Shown here one piece after another: positions 1-6,136 of a stretch of 64,000 nucleotides of DNA (its first letter is position 1; every line of letters begins with the position of its first letter). This stretch comes from Rhodanobacter glycinis (GTDB lineage Bacteria; Pseudomonadota; Gammaproteobacteria; Xanthomonadales; Rhodanobacteraceae). Both the position numbers and the translations under genes were made by a program. The stretch spans positions 1 to 64,000 of the forward strand of contig NZ_RCZB01000005.1 of the NCBI RefSeq assembly GCF_006438785.1. Direction: 5' to 3'. The notes beneath the pieces are model-generated. The model did no database searches and was not told the origin of the DNA. It saw only the letters and a program-made list of their open reading frames with translations.

Positions 1-245
1 TAGGCTTCTTGCAGATCCTTCAGCTGCCGCTCGTACTGCTCGCGCACGTCCTCGGGCTTGGCACGAAGGGCGTTTTCCATGCCCCGCTTGCCATCCTCGA
101 CCCAGCTCTCGATCTCCGACGGCGGCAGGTCGAACTGACGACTCGCCTCCGATAGCGTGGTCTTGCCCTGGATAATTTCCAGCACCAGCGCCGACTTCCG
201 TCGCGCTGTCCAGCGTTTGATCTCTTCGTCCATTACTGCGCTCAT
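1..245 (-). CDS. IS3-type transposase OrfA-like protein (DUF1153-like), 3' end outside window
   Basis: About 81 codons are visible. The protein opens MSAVMDEEIKRWTARRKSAL and continues through a helix-turn-helix segment (SEASRQFDLPPSEIESWVED) to an Arg/Glu-rich, probably coiled region ending LKDLQEA at the window edge. This matches the small DNA-binding proteins encoded upstream of OrfB in one branch of IS3-like elements. A second ATG four codons in could also be the start. The role is recognition of the IS ends. The remainder and its OrfB partner lie to the left of the window. Confidence 0.7.
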   Translation of the reverse strand, partial: MSAVMDEEIKRWTARRKSALVLEIIQGKTTLSEASRQFDLPPSEIESWVEDGKRGMENALRAKPEDVREQYERQLKDLQEA

Positions 246-300
246 CTGTGTCTCCTCGGAAAGGTAACACCTGAGCAGGAATTCACTGGGTCATTACAAC
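1..300 (-). mobile_element. Terminal part of an insertion sequence, cut by the window edge
   Basis: This is the left part of an IS read on the minus strand. It contains the start of a transposase accessory ORF and about 50 bp of leader and terminal sequence. The junction lies near 296-300, where the OrfB reading frame of the neighbouring IS3 element stops matching its family just after the residues LDLYS. The simplest reading is that this IS inserted into the IS3 element. The exact terminal inverted repeat cannot be fixed because the other end is outside the window. Confidence 0.65.
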
Positions 301-796
301 TGTAGAGATCGAGCACCGTGCAGAGATACAGCCAACCTTCGCCCGTGTGGATGCAGGTAATGTCGGTGACCCATTTGGTATTCGGTTCCAGCGCCACGAA
401 GTCTCGCTCAAGGTGATTCCTCACATGATCGGGCCTGACGCCCGTTCGCTTGCTACGGAACGGCCGACGCTGCGGCACGCCAAACAATCCATGCCGGGCC
501 ATCAGTCGTGCCACTCGGTTAGGGCTGGCCGTCTCGCCGTCGTAGCCCAGTTCCTCATGCATGCGCGGCATACCCATGACGCCACCGCTGGCCTCGTGGT
601 ACTCGCGAATCCGTACCAGCAAGCGCTGGTTGTCGGCCTCGCGGAGGCTGGTGGGCCGTTTGCTCCAGGCGTGGAAGCCACTGGTCGATACCTGCAAGCA
701 TCGACACATCAGTTGGACAGGATAGAGACCGCGACAGCGTTGGATCGTCTGATACTTCAGCTCGATTCCTTGGCGAAGAACGCTGCCGCATCGCGC
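242..796 (-). pseudogene. IS3-family transposase OrfB, truncated
   Basis: This frame is entered from orfA by -1 slippage and reads GIELKYQTIQRCRGLYP, then the HTH_21-type region (REYHEASGGVMGMPRMHEEL) and the start of the integrase core (TKWVTDITCIHTGEGWLYLC). The first catalytic Asp of the DDE triad (in TDIT) is present. After VLDLYS the sequence becomes unrelated (CNDPVNSC) and ends at a stop inside the adjoining IS. About half of a normal OrfB, including the second Asp and the Glu, is missing. An internal ATG at 709 is unlikely to be the native start. Confidence 0.85.
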
Positions 797-1044
797 AAAA
801 AATCTCTCTCCTTCTTCACCCGGGCCAGTTCGCGCTTGAGCGTGGCCATCTCTTGATCACGAGGCACGCCCGAGCCAGTGAAGGCCTTCGTCTTGGCTGT
901 CTCCAGCTCGCGTCGCCAACGGCCCAGAACCCCGGCGCCCACGCCAATGTCGCGGGCTATCTGACTCACGTTGGCACCCGGCTGGCGGGTCAGGCCAACG
1001 GCCTCACGCTTGAACTCGTCGCTGAACTTTCTTCGCTTGGACAT
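757..1044 (-). CDS. IS3-family transposase OrfA
   Basis: This 95-residue protein begins MSKRRKFSDEFKREAVGL and has the HTH of the IS3/IS911 OrfA family (ANVSQIARDIGVGAGVLGRW). It ends with a leucine/lysine-rich coiled-coil segment (LKRELARVKKERDFL) used for oligomerisation. The length is normal for the family. It binds the IS ends and is fused to OrfB by ribosomal frameshifting to make the active transposase. Here the OrfB half is truncated, so any product would act only as a DNA-binding or inhibitory protein. Confidence 0.9.
   Translation of the reverse strand: MSKRRKFSDEFKREAVGLTRQPGANVSQIARDIGVGAGVLGRWRRELETAKTKAFTGSGVPRDQEMATLKRELARVKKERDFLRDAAAFFAKESS
796..802 (-). other. Programmed -1 frameshift heptamer (T TTT TTG)
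   Basis: On the minus strand the heptamer T-TTT-TTG lies in orfA with TTT (F82) and TTG (L83) as zero-frame codons, which is the canonical X XXY YYZ arrangement. A -1 slip there leads directly into the OrfB frame (GCG CGA TGC ... GIELKYQ). IS3 elements are known to make OrfAB this way. The phase and location fit; function is inferred. Confidence 0.75.
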
Positions 1045-1114
1045 GACACTCCTTTTTGACCATGATCGGTCTTCTTGGAAGTGTCCGCGTTAACGGGGTA
1101 GAACCCTCGAGCAG

Positions 1115-1396
1115 TTGCGCCTCGCGGGCTCAAACCTCTCTAAGCCGCATCCAATAGACTTCTATCTCTACGCGCCGACCCAAGAGTCTGCCGAGCGCAT
1201 TGCGGGTGTCCTTTCCCATCAGGGGTTCACAGTCAAAGTCGAGCACGCTGCAACTGGTTCGGAGTGGCTTGCTCTCGCCACCAAAAAGTTCGTTCCCACT
1301 TCCGCCGCACTCGCTAATCTTCGGCGCGATCTCACCGGTATCGCCTTGCGCGAACATGGCGACTACGATGGTTGGGAAGCTCCGATCGTCAAGTGA
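1115..1396 (+). CDS. RraB-family ribonuclease E inhibitor-like protein, 5' end probably lost to IS insertion
   Basis: The product carries the RraB fold signature: PIDFYLYAPTQESAERIA, then EWLALATKKFVPTSAAL, and a C-terminal GDYDGWEAPIV. RraB-like proteins bind RNase E and modulate mRNA decay. The first usable codon is a TTG at 1115 with no good ribosome site. The frame is open only back to 1094, immediately beside the IS3 element, so the native start was probably displaced by the IS. The gene is followed six bases later by an attC site, which marks it as an integron cassette. A 93-residue product could still be made from the TTG or from an IS promoter, but this is uncertain. Confidence 0.7.
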   Translation: MRLAGSNLSKPHPIDFYLYAPTQESAERIAGVLSHQGFTVKVEHAATGSEWLALATKKFVPTSAALANLRRDLTGIALREHGDYDGWEAPIVK

Positions 1397-1401
1397 CGGC
1401 A

Positions 1402-1458
1402 GCCTAACATCTCATTCGAGGCGGACGGCTTCGCCGCCGCTCAATTCCAGCGTTAGGC
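1402..1458 (+). other. attC recombination site 1 (integron cassette boundary)
   Basis: The 57-bp element starts with GCCTAAC (1402-1408) and ends with its exact complement GTTAGGC (1452-1458), the R'' and R' boxes of an attC site. Between them lies an imperfect palindrome (GCGGaCGG CTTCG CCGCCGC) flanked by partly complementary segments. Size and layout match xanthomonad chromosomal integron attC sites. It lies just after the RraB-like gene and ahead of the next ORF, as expected for a cassette junction. Confidence 0.88.
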
Positions 1459-1520
1459 CCCGCACGGAGCACAGGGCGAGCGACAAGGCCGATCGCTTTC
1501 ATTCAAACGGAGACACGCCC

Positions 1521-2075
1521 ATGAATCGCACAAGCCTTACGATCCTCGCAGCACTGACATGTATGCCGGCGCCATTCGCCATCGGGCGGACGCAGACACA
1601 AAACGCAGATGGCCCGTCGCCATCCAGCCAAATCGAGACTTTCGTCGGCGATGCGATCTGCGCCGGCAAGTTCAGGGCGATGGACAAGGCCCCTGCCCAC
1701 GCCGACACAGGCAAGTATCACGCCGAGAAAGCGCTCGATGGTCATTGGATTGTAGTCCACTACAGGCAAGACCAAACCGCAGGCAATCCGAATCCATTCG
1801 AAGTCGTGCAGTACTTCGGCTACGACCCCGCGAGCAAGCGCTACATCACGGTCATGGTCGGCAATGGCGCTGGCGTCCACAGCACCGGTTTCAGCTCGGG
1901 GTGGAAGGGCAACTCCATCACGTTCGACGAGGTGGAGTGGGCGCGCGGCAAATCTCATCATTCGCGGGAAACGTTCGCGACCGGGGATTCAGGCCTGTCG
2001 GGATATACCGCCTGGTTACGGGACAAGCAAGGCAAGTGGATCAAGGCGTATGAGGAAACCTGCCGCAAGGCATGA
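1521..2075 (+). CDS. Secreted hypothetical protein, integron cassette gene
   Basis: The 184-residue product opens with an apparent signal peptide (MNRTSLTILAALTCMPAPFA) and is otherwise soluble. The middle (DGHWIVVHYRQD, PFEVVQYFGYDPASKRYITV, SSGWKGNSITF) resembles DUF1579-like lipocalin-shaped proteins, with regular beta-strand patterning. The similarity is weak and no activity can be assigned. Two cysteines (CAGKF near the N-terminus, EETC near the end) could form a disulfide after export. The start is the ATG that places the signal peptide first, about 60 bp after attC site 1. The gene is bounded by attC sites on both sides, so it is a complete cassette. Confidence 0.75.
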   Translation: MNRTSLTILAALTCMPAPFAIGRTQTQNADGPSPSSQIETFVGDAICAGKFRAMDKAPAHADTGKYHAEKALDGHWIVVHYRQDQTAGNPNPFEVVQYFGYDPASKRYITVMVGNGAGVHSTGFSSGWKGNSITFDEVEWARGKSHHSRETFATGDSGLSGYTAWLRDKQGKWIKAYEETCRKA

Positions 2076-2100
2076 CGTTTGGCATCGAGTCCAGAGCGGT

Positions 2101-2170
2101 GCATAACAACTCAATCCAGCGGACGCAAACCCGCTGCGCGGGTTCGTGCCGCTGATTTCGGGCGTTAGGC
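2101..2170 (+). other. attC recombination site 2
   Basis: The 70-bp element runs from GCATAAC (2101-2107; one mismatch to the ideal complement) to GTTAGGC (2164-2170). The interior is a long imperfect hairpin: CAGCGG pairs with CCGCTG, and an inner AACCCGC pairs with GCGGGTT. It separates the secreted-protein cassette from the GFA cassette. The R''/R' mismatch is tolerated in known attC sites. Confidence 0.85.
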
Positions 2171-2196
2171 GGCACAGCAACCAGCGGCGCACTCCG

Positions 2197-2580
2197 ATGA
2201 GCCAAGAACAGCATCCACCATCGCTGCATGGTTCCTGCCATTGCGGCTTAGTGCGCCTCACGCTGCCGGCAGCCCCCGACACGGCGACCAGTTGCAGCTG
2301 TTCACTATGTCGGCGCACAGGAGGAATATGGGCCTATTACGAACTTGGCTCGGTCTCTATCCAAGGCCATCCCGAGAATACGGAAAGCTACGTGTGGGGC
2401 GATCGAACCATGAGGAATGTTCGGTGCAAGAACTGCGGTATCGTCACCCATTGGGAGCCATTTGAACCCGCACCCTCCGCTCGCCACGGAGTGAACCTGC
2501 GGAATTTTGAACCCGCGCTCTTGGAGTCAGTTGTCATTAGGCGCTTCGATGGGGCAGACACTTGGAAATTCCTAGATTGA
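2197..2580 (+). CDS. GFA-family (glutathione-dependent formaldehyde-activating enzyme-like) zinc protein, integron cassette gene
   Basis: The 127-residue protein has the GFA zinc fold: GSCHCGLVRLTL near the N-terminus, then SCSCSLCRRTGGIWAYYE, and KNCGIVTHWEP in the C-terminal half. The spaced cysteines would hold two structural or catalytic zinc ions. GFA proteins range from S-hydroxymethylglutathione synthases to S-lyases, and most are uncharacterised, so no substrate is proposed. GFA genes are common integron cargo. The ATG at 2197 lies 27 bp after attC site 2; an upstream in-frame ATG falls inside attC and is rejected. The TGA is followed 46 bp later by an attC stub. Confidence 0.85.
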   Translation: MSQEQHPPSLHGSCHCGLVRLTLPAAPDTATSCSCSLCRRTGGIWAYYELGSVSIQGHPENTESYVWGDRTMRNVRCKNCGIVTHWEPFEPAPSARHGVNLRNFEPALLESVVIRRFDGADTWKFLD

Positions 2581-2626
2581 GCACTTTCCGCCTTTCGCAT
2601 CAGGCGCTCGGAAGTTCACAGGTTCC

Positions 2627-2640
2627 GCCTAACAATTCCG
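2627..2640 (+). other. attC site 3 stub (R'' box only)
   Basis: GCCTAAC at 2627-2633 follows the GFA gene at the expected distance and matches the R'' box of attC site 1 exactly. No GTTAGGC partner or hairpin follows, so the array appears to end in a broken site at this point. Confidence 0.6.
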
Positions 2641-2712
2641 TAAGAGACTTTCCGTCAACACCGCGCGCATGATGCTCTTGCCCTCAGCTTTCGGGCCACT
2701 GCTGGTCATCAT
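2629..2712 (-). pseudogene. 5' fragment of an unknown gene ending in the attC stub
   Basis: On the minus strand a good ribosome site (AGAGGA, about 5 nt away) precedes ATG ATG. The 27-codon frame reads MMTSSGPKAEGKSIM..., and its stop TAG lies inside the attC R'' box. The upstream 100 bp look like an ordinary promoter region. The simplest view is that this was the start of a gene whose body was replaced when the cassette array arrived. I do not recognise the family. It could also be a chance short ORF. Confidence 0.35.
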
Positions 2713-2867
2713 GTTGTCCTCTTGTTTCGTGCTGCTTTGTCAGTGCTGCGCGGGATGCAACGATTGCCAGACTGCATTTCCGTAAACGGTCTTGTGGCAC
2801 CGATGCTGCTGGTGCGGACCAGGGTATAACCGCGCCGGAAGACCTCATTCATCCAGCGGTGTCGTCA

Positions 2868-2946
2868 GTGTTCGGTACGGGTGTGCCGGCTTCGGCTTGC
2901 TTGAGCACGGCCAGGATCTGGCTGTCGGTGAATCGGGACTTTTCAT
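2868..2946 (-). pseudogene. IS3-family (IS407-like) OrfA remnant, frameshifted
   Basis: The minus strand has an AGGAGG-type ribosome site and an ATG at 2946. Restoring one lost base soon after it gives the family N-terminus K-SRFTDSQILAVLKQAEAGTPVP, typical of IS407-group OrfA. The homology stops at about 2868. One indel and the truncation make it non-functional. The outer IS end is probably near 2975-2996. Confidence 0.65.
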
Positions 2947-2996
2947 GGAGCCTCCTCGGGAAAGACTGCGAGAGAGAATTCCACTTCTGGCGTCAG

Positions 2997-3242
2997 CTAA
3001 CCTGCGGGGATTACCGAGCAACCGAGATTGCAGAGGCGGCCATCGTCAGCAGGTTCGGCACGGGTCCAGTCGACGGCAAGATTCAAGCGCACATCGTTGC
3101 CGTCGAACGGTAGCGACTCGACCTGCTCGATCAAGGTGCGTGGCAATGGGCGCGGCGGCTTCAACGCCGTGCTGGACGCCATCGTGCTGGCGAGCCCATA
3201 TTTCTGCGGCTGCGGCTGATGGCGGGTGCGTGACGAGGGCAC
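2997..3242 (-). CDS. Unassigned short ORF, possibly a gene fragment
   Basis: The 81-codon frame begins at a GTG and ends at a TAG beside the presumed end of the IS remnant. Its second half (LPRTLIEQVESLPFDGNDVRLNLAVDW, split by normal-looking codon use) looks more protein-like than the Gln/Pro-rich start. I do not recognise a family. It lies 21 bp downstream of the molybdenum hydroxylase stop on the same strand and might be the end of a gene cut by the IS. The rest of 2647-3263 shows nothing else I can name. Confidence 0.25.
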   Translation of the reverse strand: MPSSRTRHQPQPQKYGLASTMASSTALKPPRPLPRTLIEQVESLPFDGNDVRLNLAVDWTRAEPADDGRLCNLGCSVIPAG

Positions 3243-3263
3243 GTCTGCGGCAGCCGCCCGGCG

Positions 3264-5552
3264 TTACAGCATGCGCAGCAATTCCTTCATCAGCGGCAGT
3301 CGGCGCACGCGCACGGCACTGGCGCGGAATACCGCATTGGCCAGCGCGGGGGCGGCGGTCGGCATGGCGAGGAAGCTGGCGCCGGCGGGTGGGCGGTCGT
3401 CGTCGGGCACGATGATGACTTCGACCGCGTTCGGCAGCTGCGCCATGCTGGCCAGCGGGTAATCCTTGTAGCCGTGCTGCTGGATCTGGCCGTCCTTGAA
3501 GGTGATGGCGAGATTCAGTGCAGTGGATAGCGCATCGAGCGTAGCGCCGGCGAGCTGGCCTTCCAGGCCCAGCGGATTGATCACACGACCTACATCGACG
3601 GCGCAGACGACGCGCTGGATGATCAGCTTCTCGCCCTGCATCGCCACCTCGATCGCGTGCGCCACATAGGCCCCTTCGACGTGCCAGCAGGCGATGCCCA
3701 GGCCGTTGACGGTGCGCAACCAGTTCTTCCAGTCGATCCGGTCGGCAACCAGCTTGAGCACGTTGGCCAGCCGGCCGGTATCCATCGTGCCGCCGCTGCT
3801 CAGCGGCACTTCGCGCGGGTCGCCGAGTACGCGCAGGTGGGTGACCAGCGGGTCCTCCTTCATGCTGTGCGCGATCTCGTCGATGAAGCTTTCCACCGCA
3901 AATGCGTTGCTCAGGTGCGGCATGCCGCGGGCAGGGCCACGCGGCGTCGCCGAATCCAGCGCGTACCAATCGCTGCGATAGTTTGGCACCAGCGCGGCGG
4001 GCAACTGGTCGGCCTGCAGCTCGGACGTCCACAACCGGTTATCGGGCACGTTGCGATGCGCCAGTGCCGAGGCGCTGGCCGTGCGTTGCTTCCAGCCGAG
4101 CAGTTGGCGTTTGCGGTCGATGGTCACGCTGAGCTGATGCACGCTGCCGGAGCGGTAGTAGTCGTGGCCAAGATCCTGCTCGCGCGTCCACAGCAGGCGC
4201 ACCGGCTTGTCGACGGCCTGGGCCAGCATCACGGCTTCGGCCACGTAATCGTGATCGAGCCGGCGGCCATAACCGCCGCCGATGCGGGGTACCTTGATGT
4301 CGATCTGGGCGGGGGTGAGGCCGGTCAGGCGTTGCACCACGGCCCAGGCTTTTTGTGGTGCCTGGGTCGGCACGACGAGGCTGGCGTGATCCTTGTCCAG
4401 CCGCACCAGGCAATTCATCGGCTCGGCGGTGGCGTGGGCCAGCCATGGCTGGAAGTATGTGGCATCCAGCCGGCGCGCGGCCTTCTTGCCTGCGGCGTCG
4501 ACGTCGCCGTCGTTGCGCACGCGGGTGGTCGGGTCGGTCTTGCCAGCGAGCAGGGCGCTGGCCTGCTGCTCCAGTGCGTAGCTGCTCTCGCTGCCGCTGG
4601 CACCGGGTTTCCATTCGAGCTTGAGCTTCTGGCGGCCTTGCAGTGCCGACCAGGTGTCCTCGGCGAGTACGGCCACGGCCGGCGCGATCACCGTATTGCC
4701 CCAGGCCTGGCCTGGTTCGGGTTTCAGCTGCACCACCTTCACCACGCCCTTGACTGCGAGCGTGGCCGTGCTGTCGATATGCGCCAGCGTGCCGTCTGCC
4801 CATGGGCAGTGCACCAGCACGGCGACCAGGGCATCCGCGTAGTGCTCGTCGGTGGCGTACCGGGTGAGGCCGGTCACGATGCTGCGCGCGTCGATATCGC
4901 CCACCGGCTTGCCGATCAGGTGATAGTCCGCAGGCTTCTTCAGCGGCGGCACGCTGGTGGGCAGGGCGATCTTGCTGGCGTCCGCCGCCAGCTCGCCATA
5001 GGTAAAGCGGCGGCCGTCCCGCGCGATCACCATGCCTGCATCGCAACGCAGTTGGTCGCCCGGCACGCCGAGGCGTCGTGCCGCTGCCTGCAACAGCAGC
5101 CAGCGTGCCACCGCACCGACCTGGCGCAGGTCGTTCCAGGCCGCGGGAATCGAGCCGCCGATGCCGCCGATCTGGCGCCCGTACGTCCAGCGCGGCTGGC
5201 CGTTGTTGCTGGTCACGCCGAGGCCGAGCGGTACCACGCTGACGCGCGTCCAGTCGGCATCGAGTTCGTCGGCAATGATCCGCGGCAGCGCCGTGGCCAC
5301 GCCGGTGCCGGTGTCCGGATCGCGCGCGCCGATCAGCACGTTGCCCTCGGCATTGATGCGCACGTACGCGCCGAGGTCGTGGAAGTTGTCGCCGAGCAGG
5401 GCCGGCGGCAGCGGCGCATCGGCGGCGTCAGCCATGCGGATGCCGACCACCAGCGCGCCGGCGGTGCCGGCCATGACCTGCAGGAAGCGACGGCGCGAAA
5501 GCCGGATGCTGTTGCCGCAGCTATCGTCAGGCGTGACGAGATCGTTGCTCAT
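3264..5552 (-). CDS. Xanthine dehydrogenase-family molybdopterin-binding subunit (IorB-like), exported by Tat
   Basis: This 762-residue protein is the large subunit of an isoquinoline 1-oxidoreductase/aldehyde-oxidase type hydroxylase. A twin-arginine signal (SRRRFLQVMAGTAGALVVG, about residues 18-36) sends it to the periplasm. Family landmarks include a glycine-rich molybdopterin segment (IGGGYGRRLDHDYVAEA), RGPARGMPHLSNAFAVESFIDE, and a CAVDVGRVINPLG stretch. The usual C-terminal GVGEPG motif, which holds the base-catalyst Glu in this superfamily, reads GASFLAMP here, and the QMEGG motif reads QLAGA. The ATG overlaps the small-subunit stop (ATGA, 5549-5552), implying coupling. The family is clear; catalytic competence is in doubt. 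Confidence 0.88.
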   Translation of the reverse strand: MSNDLVTPDDSCGNSIRLSRRRFLQVMAGTAGALVVGIRMADAADAPLPPALLGDNFHDLGAYVRINAEGNVLIGARDPDTGTGVATALPRIIADELDADWTRVSVVPLGLGVTSNNGQPRWTYGRQIGGIGGSIPAAWNDLRQVGAVARWLLLQAAARRLGVPGDQLRCDAGMVIARDGRRFTYGELAADASKIALPTSVPPLKKPADYHLIGKPVGDIDARSIVTGLTRYATDEHYADALVAVLVHCPWADGTLAHIDSTATLAVKGVVKVVQLKPEPGQAWGNTVIAPAVAVLAEDTWSALQGRQKLKLEWKPGASGSESSYALEQQASALLAGKTDPTTRVRNDGDVDAAGKKAARRLDATYFQPWLAHATAEPMNCLVRLDKDHASLVVPTQAPQKAWAVVQRLTGLTPAQIDIKVPRIGGGYGRRLDHDYVAEAVMLAQAVDKPVRLLWTREQDLGHDYYRSGSVHQLSVTIDRKRQLLGWKQRTASASALAHRNVPDNRLWTSELQADQLPAALVPNYRSDWYALDSATPRGPARGMPHLSNAFAVESFIDEIAHSMKEDPLVTHLRVLGDPREVPLSSGGTMDTGRLANVLKLVADRIDWKNWLRTVNGLGIACWHVEGAYVAHAIEVAMQGEKLIIQRVVCAVDVGRVINPLGLEGQLAGATLDALSTALNLAITFKDGQIQQHGYKDYPLASMAQLPNAVEVIIVPDDDRPPAGASFLAMPTAAPALANAVFRASAVRVRRLPLMKELLRML

Positions 5553-6085
5553 GCCTTGCCCGCCTTGCCGGCGGCCACGCGCTTGATCGCGCGGCGCACG
5601 CGGGTCTGGCAGCCGCAGCGACATAGATTGGGCAGCCGGTCGATATCGTCGTCGCCGGGATGCGGCTTGCGCCGGAGCAGTTCGACCGCGGCAATCAGCC
5701 AGCCGGGCGTGCAGTAGCCGCAGCCGATGGCATCCTCGTCGATGAAGGCCTGCTGCACCGGATGCAGCGTGCCGTCGTTGCCGGCCAGACCTTCCACCGT
5801 GACGACCTGCGCGCCAGCCAGCCTGGCGAGCGGCTGGGCGATCGCGGAAACCGCCTTGCCATCGAGCAGCACCAGATCGGCGCCATTGTCGCCGTGCTCG
5901 CCGCCGTACTTGGTGCCGGTCAGCCGGAGCACATCTCGCAGGTACCACAGCAGCGGCATCTGCGGATCACCGGTGTGGCGGTAGTGCTCGCCATTGATCT
6001 GCAGGTCGATGCCATCGCGTACCTTCTCCGGCACGATGCCGCTGTCCGGGTTGGTCGGCAGGGCCTGGGCTTGCACGGGCGCCAT
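5549..6085 (-). CDS. (2Fe-2S)-binding small subunit of a molybdenum hydroxylase (IorA-like), lacking the distal cluster cysteines
   Basis: The 178-residue protein should carry two [2Fe-2S] clusters that pass electrons from the molybdenum centre. The C-terminal domain keeps its four ligands (GCGYCTPGW and NLCRCGC). The N-terminal ferredoxin-like domain is recognisable (LTGTKYGGEHGDNGADLVLLDGKAV), but every cysteine of the normal CGVGQCGACTV pattern is replaced and no fourth Cys follows. A short N-terminal extension (MAPVQAQALPTNPDSG) is also present. GAGGAG lies about 7 nt before the ATG at 6085. It forms a two-gene unit with the large subunit, in the usual small-then-large order. Confidence 0.88.
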   Translation of the reverse strand: MAPVQAQALPTNPDSGIVPEKVRDGIDLQINGEHYRHTGDPQMPLLWYLRDVLRLTGTKYGGEHGDNGADLVLLDGKAVSAIAQPLARLAGAQVVTVEGLAGNDGTLHPVQQAFIDEDAIGCGYCTPGWLIAAVELLRRKPHPGDDDIDRLPNLCRCGCQTRVRRAIKRVAAGKAGKA

Positions 6086-6136
6086 CCATCATCTCCTCGA
6101 GTTCTGTCCGCACATTGTGGCATTGCTGGCGCCGGC

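Larger units (their letters stand above)
300..1098 (-). mobile_element. IS3-family element, truncated in orfB
   Basis: The element carries an intact orfA, a -1 frameshift signal and the first part of orfB on the minus strand. Its promoter-side end lies near 1085-1098, just before sequence matching the RraB-family N-terminus resumes. Its distal end has been replaced by another IS at about position 300, so the last two residues of the DDE triad are gone. The element should therefore be immobile by itself. The two boundaries are estimates, because no pair of terminal repeats can be matched. Confidence 0.75.

Noticed and set aside
1200..1520. N-terminal extension of the secreted cassette protein
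   Set aside because: The extended frame runs through the RraB-like gene and attC site 1 and would bury the signal peptide.
3657..5717. Long plus-strand open frame opposite the IorB-like gene
   Set aside because: The minus-strand frame has clear family motifs. The plus-strand product is His/Gly/Val-rich low-complexity sequence, a known by-product of high GC codon bias.
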